Assembly: GCA_015491615.1 (NCBI GenBank)
Contig: WFVN01000194.1
Location: forward strand, 1-6,187
Source of the DNA: Gammaproteobacteria bacterium
Lineage (GTDB): Bacteria > Pseudomonadota > Gammaproteobacteria > S012-40
Length of the DNA stretch: 6,187 nt
Reading direction: 5' to 3'
Part shown: positions 1 through 5,416 of the stretch, piece after piece
Numbering within the stretch: position 1 is the stretch's first letter
Layout of the letters: every line of letters begins with the position of its first letter
Translations under genes and position numbers: made by a program
Notes under the pieces: generated by a model
Told to the model about the DNA's origin: nothing
What the model saw: the letters and a program-made list of their open reading frames with translations, nothing else
The model's database searches: none

Positions 1-1
1 C

Positions 2-180
2 GTGGTGGGGATCTTCCCCAACGAAGATGCGATCGTACGGCTCGTGGGCGCCTGCTGACCGAGCAGACCGATGAATGGCATGTGACACGGCGCTACATGA
101 GCCTGGAGACACTGGCGCAAGTGACCTGCGGCGAGGGAACTACAGTGCCTGCCGGGGCGCTATCGGCAGCCAGTGCGTGA
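2..180 (+). pseudogene. IS256-family transposase, C-terminal fragment with a frameshift
   Basis: The frame beginning at base 2 reads VVGIFPNEDAIVRLVGAC and then hits TGA at 56-58. Shifting frame at 51/52, equivalent to one missing base in the run GCGCCTGCTGACC, lets it continue as LLTEQTDEWHVTRRYMSLET and on to a TGA at 178-180. The joined sequence restores the family's GA-LL-EQ-DEW-RRYM-LET block, so the break is almost certainly a one-base deletion, or a sequencing or assembly error, and not the natural end. The family is a DDE transposase acting on IS ends; its catalytic residues lie upstream, outside the window. Programmed frameshifting at this place is not known to me for IS256 elements. 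I therefore call it a broken copy, with sequencing error the main alternative. Confidence 0.75.
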
Positions 181-210
181 ACGGAGATGAGGACCACGGT
201 GCCTTACAAA

Positions 211-234
211 TTCCACCATTGACGGGAACAACCC
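211..234 (+). repeat. Putative right terminal inverted repeat of the IS256-like element
   Basis: The stretch starts TTCCACCATTGACGGGAACA and ends AACCC. It lies 30 bases after the restored transposase stop, the usual place for the right end in this family. Read from the outside inward it begins GGGTTGTTCCCG. The partner repeat is outside the window, so neither the exact length nor the outer boundary can be confirmed. Confidence 0.45.
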
Positions 235-311
235 TTGCGCCAGCCCCGTTGTTTGATCCAAATCGGCACAACGATGGTGTGGAAACAGACTGGAGGCGAA
301 GTTAGCAAGAT
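235..311. other. Spacer between the IS end and the rlmD stop
   Basis: About 77 bases without a coding frame separate the putative IS end from the stop codon of rlmD on the other strand. I see no GC-rich hairpin followed by a T-run in the rlmD direction, so no rho-independent terminator can be called. The only structure visible is the dyad listed separately. Confidence 0.5.
247..273. promoter_or_regulatory. Small dyad with an FNR/Anr-like core
   Basis: CGTTGT at 247-252 and ACAACG at 268-273 form a perfect 6-base inverted repeat around a 15-base loop. The loop begins TTGATCCAAATCGG (253-266). The FNR/Anr consensus is TTGAT-N4-ATCAA; here the left half is perfect and the right half matches three of five bases. 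No plus-strand gene follows it, because rlmD converges on it. It could be a leftover regulatory site or a chance match. Confidence 0.25.
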
Positions 312-1646
312 TCAGGCACGCTCGAAGACGGCGATGGACTCCACGTGCGTGGTGTGGGGGAACATGTCCATGACCCCGGCGCCGCGGAGGCGGTAGCCCT
401 GGGCGGTGATGAGGCCGGCATCGCGCGCCAGGGTGGCCGGGTTGCAGGAGACGTAGACGATGCGCTCGGCCTGGAAGCGCCCCAGGTGGGTGGCGATGAG
501 CTCCGCCCCGGCGCGCGCCGGATCGAGGAGGAGGCGGTCGTAGCGCCGCTGTGCCCAGGGGGCCTCCAGGGCGGCCGGGTCGGCCAGGTCGGCGACGTGG
601 AATTCGGCGTTGTCGATGCCGTTGGCATCGGCGTTGGCCCGCGCCCGTTCGATGAGTCCGCCCTCCCCCTCCACCCCGGTCACGGCGGCGGCACGGCGGG
701 CGATGGGGAGGGTGAAGTTGCCCAGGCCGCAGAATAGGTCGAGGACCGACTCCTCCCCTGTCAACGCCAGTAGTTCCACCGCCCGCGCCACCATGGCCCG
801 GTTGATGTCGCGGTTGACCTGAGTGAAGTCGGTGGGACGAAAGCGGAGGGTGACGTCGAAATCGGGGTGGCGGTAGACGAGCAGGTCCTCGCCCTCCTCC
901 GGCCACAGGCGGTGGACGCTGTCCAGCCCGCCCGGCTGCAGATGGATGTGGAAGCCGTACACCTCGCCGAAGGCGCGCAACAGGTGGCGGTCGGCGTCGT
1001 TCAGGGGTTCCAGGTGGCGGAACACCAGGGCGGCGTCCTCGTCGCCCATGGCCACCTCGATCTGCGGCAGGCGGTCGCGCACCGACAGCTCGCCCACCAG
1101 GCGAGAGAGATCTTCCAGGCGCTCCCCCACCTGCGGGTGCAACACCGGGCAGGTGATGAGGTCGGCGATGTAACGGCCGCCGCGCTCGCGAAAGCCCACC
1201 AGCACCTTGCCCTTCTTGGGGACGTGCTTGACCCCCAGGCGCGCCTTGCGGCGGTACCCCCACACCGGCCCGGTGAGGGGCGGGAAGAGGGTCTGCGGGG
1301 TGGTATGGCCGATGGCGTCGAGGTCGTTCTCCAACTGCGCCTGCTTGCGCCGGATCTGCGCCTGGGGGGCCATGTGCTGGAGGCTGCAGCCGCCGCAGAC
1401 GCCGAAGTGGGGGCAGCGGGGCTCCACCCGCTCCGGGGCCGCCTCGATCACCTCCAGGAGGGTGCCCTCGTCGTACTGACGGCGGCGGGCGGTGATCTGG
1501 AAACGCACCACCTCACCGGGCAGGGCGCCGTGCACGAACACCACCTTCTCCCCCACCCGGGCCACGCCGCGACCGTCGTGGCTGAGGTCAGTGACGGAGG
1601 CGGTGAAGGGTTCCAGGGGCAGTTTGCGGCGGCGCTTGCGGCTCAT
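312..1646 (-). CDS. rlmD: 23S rRNA (uracil-1939-C5)-methyltransferase RlmD
   Basis: This 444-residue protein is close to the length of E. coli RlmD (RumA, 433 aa). The family uses SAM to methylate C5 of U1939 in 23S rRNA, in the cytoplasm. A basic N-terminus (SRKRRRK) is followed by a TRAM-like RNA-binding domain at about 12-70. Four cysteines, C78, C84, C87 (CPHFGVCGGC) and C166 (ITCPVL), match the [4Fe-4S] ligands. The methyltransferase domain shows FTQVN at 274-278, the SAM loop DLFCGLGNF at 303-311, LLLDPARAG at 372-380, the nucleophile C401 in VSCNPATLARD, and E436 in THVES as the likely general base. All key residues are present, so it should be active. The ATG at 1644-1646 overlaps the stop of the upstream exonuclease gene by ATGA, and translation is probably coupled. 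A longer open frame extends upstream to 2060, but it overlaps the exonuclease gene and the TRAM domain begins properly at this ATG. It is the last gene of the cysM operon. Confidence 0.96.
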   Translation of the reverse strand: MSRKRRRKLPLEPFTASVTDLSHDGRGVARVGEKVVFVHGALPGEVVRFQITARRRQYDEGTLLEVIEAAPERVEPRCPHFGVCGGCSLQHMAPQAQIRRKQAQLENDLDAIGHTTPQTLFPPLTGPVWGYRRKARLGVKHVPKKGKVLVGFRERGGRYIADLITCPVLHPQVGERLEDLSRLVGELSVRDRLPQIEVAMGDEDAALVFRHLEPLNDADRHLLRAFGEVYGFHIHLQPGGLDSVHRLWPEEGEDLLVYRHPDFDVTLRFRPTDFTQVNRDINRAMVARAVELLALTGEESVLDLFCGLGNFTLPIARRAAAVTGVEGEGGLIERARANADANGIDNAEFHVADLADPAALEAPWAQRRYDRLLLDPARAGAELIATHLGRFQAERIVYVSCNPATLARDAGLITAQGYRLRGAGVMDMFPHTTHVESIAVFERA

Positions 1647-2443
1647 GCCGGCGCCCCGGGCGCGCCCTCGCGCCAGGCCTGGAGGAAGGCGTCCAGGTGC
1701 GGCTTGCCCTCCCGCGCGAGGGATTCGCGCACCCGCTCGCACTCGGCCTGGTAGCGGGCCGGATCCAGGTGCCCGCGGATGAGCTCGAAGCGCAGGTAGA
1801 TCAAATAGGTGTTGAGGACGTCGGTCTCGCAGTAGTTGCGGATGACTTCGATCTCGCCCGCCTGGTAGGCCTCCCACACCTTGGCGCCGCTCATGCCCAT
1901 CTTGCCGGGCAGGCCCAGGAGGGTGGCGATCTCGTCCAGGGGGGCGTTGGCGCGCGGCTGGTAGGCGGCGAGCACGTCCATGAGGTCGGTGTGGCGCATG
2001 TGGTAGCGGGAGAGGTAGTTGTTCCAGCGGAATTCCCGGTCCTCGTCCCCCAGCTCCCAATAGCGGGGCGCAGGCACGCCGTGGAGCAGGGAGCGGTAGT
2101 GGAGCACGGGCAGATCGAAGGCGCCGCCGTTCCAGGACACCAGAGTCGGGGTGTAGCGCTCCAGACCGTGGAAGAACCGCTGGATGAGTTCCGATTCGGG
2201 GGATTCCGGCGTGCCCAGGGACCAGACCTTGAAGTGGTCGCCGGAGCGCAGCACCACCGAGATGGCGACGATGCGGTGCAGGTGCAGGCGCAGAAAGTCC
2301 GAGCCGCCGGTCTCCTGGCGCCGCTGGTGGAACATGACGGTGGCCACCTCGGCGTCGGAGAGGCCCTCCAGGCCGTAGAGGCGGCGACCGGCGTCCACGT
2401 CGGGGACGGTCTCGATGTCGAAGACGAAGACGTGCATGCTCAT
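1643..2443 (-). CDS. Predicted 3'-5' exonuclease, PolB-like exonuclease domain (DNA_pol_B_exo2 type)
   Basis: This 266-residue protein has the three DEDDy exonuclease motifs. Exo I is FDIETVPD with D9 and E11; Exo II is WNGGAFDLP with D110; Exo III is YCETD with Y204 and D208. These residues should bind two metal ions and cut nucleotides from 3' ends. HTDLMD at 151-156 and GKMGMSG at 180-186 also fit the stand-alone bacterial family related to the proofreading domain of B-family polymerases. There is no polymerase domain, signal peptide or membrane segment, so it is a cytoplasmic single-domain enzyme whose substrate (DNA or RNA) is unknown to me. The start at 2441-2443 overlaps the cysM stop by ATGA with no clear ribosome binding site, which suggests translational coupling. 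A second ATG at 2435-2437 would give a protein two residues shorter and is equally compatible with the domain. Family call is firm; biological role is open. Confidence 0.9.
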   Translation of the reverse strand: MSMHVFVFDIETVPDVDAGRRLYGLEGLSDAEVATVMFHQRRQETGGSDFLRLHLHRIVAISVVLRSGDHFKVWSLGTPESPESELIQRFFHGLERYTPTLVSWNGGAFDLPVLHYRSLLHGVPAPRYWELGDEDREFRWNNYLSRYHMRHTDLMDVLAAYQPRANAPLDEIATLLGLPGKMGMSGAKVWEAYQAGEIEVIRNYCETDVLNTYLIYLRFELIRGHLDPARYQAECERVRESLAREGKPHLDAFLQAWREGAPGAPA

Positions 2444-3330
2444 GCCGGGAACACGCCGGTGGAGAGGTAGCGGTCGCCGCGGTCGCAGATCACCGTCACC
2501 ACCAGGGCGTCCGGGTCCTCGGCGGCCACCTGGAGGGCGGCGGCCACCGCGCCGCCGGAGGAGATGCCGGCGAAGATGCCCTCGCGCGCGGCCAGGGCAC
2601 GGGTGGTGTCCTCGGCGGTGGTCTGGTCGATGTCGATGATGCGGTCCACCCGCGAGGCATCATAGATCTTGGGCAGATACTCGGGCGGCCAGCGGCGGAT
2701 GCCGGGGATGGAGGCCCCCTCCGCCGGCTGCACGCCGACGATCTCGATGCGCGGGTTCTGCTCCTTCAAATAGCGGGAGGTGCCCATGATGGTGCCGGTG
2801 GTGCCCATGGCAGAGACGAAGTGGGTGATGCGCCCGCCCGTGTCGCGCCAGATCTCCGGCCCGGTGCCCTCGTAGTGGGCGCGGGGGTTGTCCGGGTTGG
2901 CGAACTGGTCCAGCACCTTGCCACGCCCCTCGGCGGCCATCTGCTGGGCCAGATCGCGCGCCCCCTCCATCCCCGCCTCCTGGGAGACGAGGACGATCTC
3001 GGCGCCGAAGGCCTTCATCACCCCGCGCCGCTCCAGGCTCATGTTCTCGGGCATGATGAGGATCATGCGGTAGCCGCGGATGGCGGCGGCCATGGCCAGG
3101 GCGATGCCGGTATTGCCCGAGGTGGCCTCGATGAGGGTATCGCCGGGGCGGATCTCGCCCCGCTCCTCGGCGTGGCGGATCATGCTCATGGCCGGGCGAT
3201 CCTTCACCGAACCGGCGGGGTTGTTACCCTCCAGCTTCACCAGCACCGTGCCGCCGCCGGGGGCGGGCAGGCGCTGCAGGCGCACCAGGGGCGTGCGGCC
3301 GATGAAGGCCTCGATGGTGGGAAATTCCAT
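2440..3330 (-). CDS. cysM: Cysteine synthase B (O-acetylserine sulfhydrylase B)
   Basis: This PLP enzyme makes cysteine from O-acetylserine and sulfide. CysM proteins also use thiosulfate, giving S-sulfocysteine. At 296 residues it is close to E. coli CysM (303). The PLP lysine is K43 in NPAGSVKDRP, the substrate loop is TSGNTG at 70-75, the phosphate-binding loop is GTTGT at 176-180, and the serine contacting the pyridine ring lies in ISSGGA (S257 or S258). The segment IPGIRRWPPEYLP (208-220) contains the RRW that marks CysM and distinguishes it from CysK, and it is linked to thiosulfate use. The ATG at 3328-3330 has a ribosome binding site GAGGGG five bases upstream. It is the first gene of a three-gene operon and is divergent from the TonB receptor gene. 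Cytoplasmic, apparently complete. Confidence 0.96.
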   Translation of the reverse strand: MEFPTIEAFIGRTPLVRLQRLPAPGGGTVLVKLEGNNPAGSVKDRPAMSMIRHAEERGEIRPGDTLIEATSGNTGIALAMAAAIRGYRMILIMPENMSLERRGVMKAFGAEIVLVSQEAGMEGARDLAQQMAAEGRGKVLDQFANPDNPRAHYEGTGPEIWRDTGGRITHFVSAMGTTGTIMGTSRYLKEQNPRIEIVGVQPAEGASIPGIRRWPPEYLPKIYDASRVDRIIDIDQTTAEDTTRALAAREGIFAGISSGGAVAAALQVAAEDPDALVVTVICDRGDRYLSTGVFPA

Positions 3331-3335
3331 GAATA

Positions 3336-3341
3336 CCCCTC
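3336..3341 (-). promoter_or_regulatory. Ribosome binding site of cysM
   Basis: On the minus strand this reads GAGGGG and sits five bases before the cysM ATG. It fixes the start of cysM. Confidence 0.7.
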
Positions 3342-3372
3342 GAAAAGGATCACGGGTACACTAAGCCACCGA

Positions 3373-3378
3373 ATCATA
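3373..3378 (-). promoter_or_regulatory. Candidate -10 element for cysM
   Basis: The minus strand reads TATGAT, one mismatch from the sigma-70 consensus TATAAT, 43 bases upstream of the cysM ATG. The hexamer at the usual -35 distance is GC-rich and poor, so the promoter is weak, activator-dependent or misplaced. Confidence 0.35.
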
Positions 3379-3418
3379 TCATCAAATCCCGATCGCCCCG
3401 GTATCCCGCCCGAATTCT

Positions 3419-3422
3419 GGAG
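3419..3422 (+). promoter_or_regulatory. Ribosome binding site of the TonB receptor gene
   Basis: GGAG lies five bases before the GTG at 3428. It decides the choice of this non-ATG start, which also gives a sensible signal peptide. Confidence 0.65.
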
Positions 3423-3427
3423 TATAG

Positions 3428-5416
3428 GTGTTCCGAAGCCCGTTGCGCGCCGCGACCCTGCTCGCCGCCATCCATCTCCCCGCATGGGGCCACCCCACGC
3501 TCACCGAGTCCGTCTATCTGGACGAATTGCCGGCGGTGCTCACCGCCACGCGCCTGACGCAACCGCCGAAGCAGACCCCGGCCGCGGTCACCGTCATCGA
3601 CAAGGATACGATGCGCGCTTCCGGCGCCCGCGACGTGGTGGAAGTGCTGCGCTACGTGGCCGGCATGCAGGTCACCTACTACGATGGTTCACGTCCCTTC
3701 GTCGCCTACCACGGGCTGGTGGACGAGTTCTCGCGCCGCATCCAGGTCCTGGTGGACGGCCGCTCCGTGTACAACCCCCTGGACGGCTCGGTGCCCTGGA
3801 ACGAGATCCCCCTGTCCCTGGAAGACGTGGCCCGCATCGAGGTGGTACGCGGTCCGGACGCCCCCGCCTACGGCGCCAACGCCTTCCTCGCCACCATCAA
3901 CATCATCACCGAGTCGGGGGGTAGCGAGCCCGGTTTCTCCATGCGCATGGACGGCGGCATCAATCGCCCACTCGGCGACGCCGTGCTTGCCTACAGCGGC
4001 GAACGCGGCCCCCTCGCCTACCGCCTCTCCTTCGCCTATCAGGAGGACACCGGCTTCGAGGGGCGTTGGGACGGGCGCCAAGTGCACCGCGCCCGCTTCC
4101 GCGGCGACCACCAGCTCGCCCCCACCCACCTCGTCACCGTGCAGACCGGCTATGCCGGCGGCCCACGCAAGCGGGGCTTCTCCGGCAACCTCTTCCGCCC
4201 CGCCCGCAGCGCGGACACGGACAGCCGCTTCTTTCAGTTCGTCTGGCGCCACGCCCCCTTGGAAGGGCGGGAATGGCGGTTGCAGTTCTACCGCAACGAC
4301 TACCGCCGCCAGGATCGTTACGTCATCGGCCCTCTGGACCTCTCCGGCCTGGGCCTGCCCCTCACCATCGACGCCCCCATCCGGGAGGACGTGCGCGTGG
4401 TGCGCGACGAAGTGGAACTCCAGTACACCCGCAGCGCCGGCCCCCTGCGCCTGGCCCTGGGCGCCAGCACCCGCCGGGATCGTGCCGAGGCCGTCACCCA
4501 CCTACAAGGGACGGTCGCCAACCGCCTCGACCGCGTCTTCCTCAACGCCGCCTGGCAGGTACACCCCGACCTCCTTGCCAGCTTCGGCCTCATGGCCGAG
4601 GACAACGGCCTCACCGGACGCGACCTGCAACCACGCCTGGCCCTCAACTACCACGTCAACGACGCCTTCACCTGGCGCCTCGGCGTCACTCGCGCCATCC
4701 GCGTCCCCACCCTCTGGGAGGCCTACGCCGACCAGCGCTTCGGCGCCGAAATCCCTGGCGTAGGCTACCTGTTCGACCAGATCACCCACAGCGACGTGCG
4801 CCTGCGCCCGGAACGCCTGGACGGCTACGAGCTGGGATTCATCTACCGCCCCCACCGACGCCTGGGCGTGGACTACAAGATCCACTACGAAGAGATTCGC
4901 GATCTCATCACCGCTGTCGTAGTGCCCTTCCCCGACGATTGGAACCAGGAATCGGAGCGCTTCATCAACGGCGATAGGGCCTACGTCACCGGCTCGGAGA
5001 TCCAGGTGGACTGGCGCTACGCCCGCCGCGGCCGCCTCGTTTTCTGTTACGCCGACACCCACATCGACGGTACCGATCGCTACCGGCAATACAGCCGCAG
5101 CGTTCCTCCCAGGCAGGCCGCTCTCCTCCTCAGCCAGCGCCTGCCCGACGCCGGCGGGCGCCATGCCCTCGCCTTCTCCCTGGGCTACCAGTACCATGGC
5201 GCCATGACCTGGCTGGGAGAGGGCGACACGGTCGGCACCACCCGCCGGCTGGATCTGCGCATCGCCCGCGAGCTGCGCTTCCCCGACCAGGACGTGGACG
5301 TGGAACTCGTCGTCGCCAGCGCCAACGGCTCCTACGTGGAATTCCGAAACGACCCGGAGGCGACCAACCGCATGACCCCCACCGCCTATCTGCGCCTGAG
5401 GTGGGCCTGGCTGTGA
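3428..5416 (+). CDS. TonB-dependent outer-membrane receptor, ligand unknown
   Basis: The 662-residue product is an outer-membrane gated channel driven by TonB/ExbBD. It starts at GTG with GGAG five bases upstream. Residues 1-21 (MFRSPLRAATLLAAIHLPAWG) look like a signal peptide, although a short one. Residues 32-42 (DELPAVLTATR) are in the position of a TonB-box region. The plug domain spans about 47-161, with TPAAVTVIDKDTM, DVVEVLRYVAGMQV, IQVLVDGRSVYNPL and RIEVVRGPDAPAYGANAF followed by INIITE. The rest is the beta-barrel. Size and plug pattern are nearer to small receptors of the BtuB/colicin I type than to large siderophore receptors, but nothing visible names the substrate. The end LRLRWAWL has alternating outward residues yet finishes in Leu, not the common Phe or Trp. 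It overlaps the next gene by GTGA, which implies a two-gene unit with a periplasmic binding protein. Function as receptor is firm; ligand is open. Confidence 0.93.
   Translation: MFRSPLRAATLLAAIHLPAWGHPTLTESVYLDELPAVLTATRLTQPPKQTPAAVTVIDKDTMRASGARDVVEVLRYVAGMQVTYYDGSRPFVAYHGLVDEFSRRIQVLVDGRSVYNPLDGSVPWNEIPLSLEDVARIEVVRGPDAPAYGANAFLATINIITESGGSEPGFSMRMDGGINRPLGDAVLAYSGERGPLAYRLSFAYQEDTGFEGRWDGRQVHRARFRGDHQLAPTHLVTVQTGYAGGPRKRGFSGNLFRPARSADTDSRFFQFVWRHAPLEGREWRLQFYRNDYRRQDRYVIGPLDLSGLGLPLTIDAPIREDVRVVRDEVELQYTRSAGPLRLALGASTRRDRAEAVTHLQGTVANRLDRVFLNAAWQVHPDLLASFGLMAEDNGLTGRDLQPRLALNYHVNDAFTWRLGVTRAIRVPTLWEAYADQRFGAEIPGVGYLFDQITHSDVRLRPERLDGYELGFIYRPHRRLGVDYKIHYEEIRDLITAVVVPFPDDWNQESERFINGDRAYVTGSEIQVDWRYARRGRLVFCYADTHIDGTDRYRQYSRSVPPRQAALLLSQRLPDAGGRHALAFSLGYQYHGAMTWLGEGDTVGTTRRLDLRIARELRFPDQDVDVELVVASANGSYVEFRNDPEATNRMTPTAYLRLRWAWL

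Larger units (their letters stand above)
1..234 (+). mobile_element. 3' end of an IS256-family insertion sequence (left part outside window)
   Basis: The left edge of the window carries the last part of a transposase reading rightward, followed about 30 bases after its stop by a stretch that looks like the terminal repeat of the element. IS256-family transposases end in a conserved block of the type NE-x-A-x-R-L-V-G-A-L-L-EQ-x-DEW-x-RRYM-LET, and this block is readable here with one frame change. The right boundary at about 234 is an estimate: the other end of the element and the target duplication are outside the window. The element faces rlmD tail to tail. Family assignment comes from recalled motif similarity, not from a search. 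Confidence 0.72.
3331..3427. promoter_or_regulatory. Divergent promoter region between cysM and the TonB receptor gene
   Basis: This 97-base gap is the only place where both operons can start from within the window. Its middle (3371-3387) is AT-rich in an otherwise GC-rich sequence. The minus strand there holds TATGAT, a good -10 candidate for cysM, and the overlapping TATCAT on the plus strand (3377-3382) could serve the receptor gene. I see no convincing -35 hexamer on either strand and no clear Fur, CysB or other operator. Close packing of the two starts would allow joint regulation, but that is inference. Confidence 0.5.

Noticed and set aside
235..311. Rho-independent terminator after rlmD
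   Set aside because: No GC-rich stem followed by a T-run is present on the minus strand; the only dyad has a 15-base loop and no T-tract.
160..1263. Long minus-strand frame of 367 residues overlapping rlmD
   Set aside because: Composition is dominated by Pro, Arg and Gly, as expected for a shadow frame of a GC-rich gene; rlmD in the other frame has all its motifs.
1647..2060. N-terminal extension of the rlmD frame up to 2060
   Set aside because: The extra residues are Pro/Arg/Gly-rich and overlap the exonuclease gene; the ATG at 1644-1646 starts right before the TRAM domain and matches family length.
1697..2470. Plus-strand frame of 257 residues opposite the exonuclease gene
   Set aside because: It lies entirely antisense to a gene with clear catalytic motifs, has no recognisable domain, and is explained by codon bias.
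3371..3390. Possible Fur box in the AT-rich patch between cysM and the receptor
   Set aside because: Only scattered GAT/ATC triplets match; alignment to the 19-base consensus is poor on either strand.
2821..3924. Plus-strand frame of 367 residues crossing from antisense cysM into the receptor gene
   Set aside because: It overlaps two well-supported genes and the control region, shows no domain, and turns into Arg/Pro/His-rich sequence in its second half.
4066..4977. Plus-strand frame of 303 residues inside the receptor gene
   Set aside because: Very rich in Pro, Arg and His, typical of an out-of-frame reading; the receptor frame is continuous through it.
3689..5197. Two long minus-strand frames (3689-4501 and 4502-5197) abutting opposite the receptor gene
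   Set aside because: They are shadows in one register of a GC-rich barrel gene; Gly/Ala/Val-rich with no motif.
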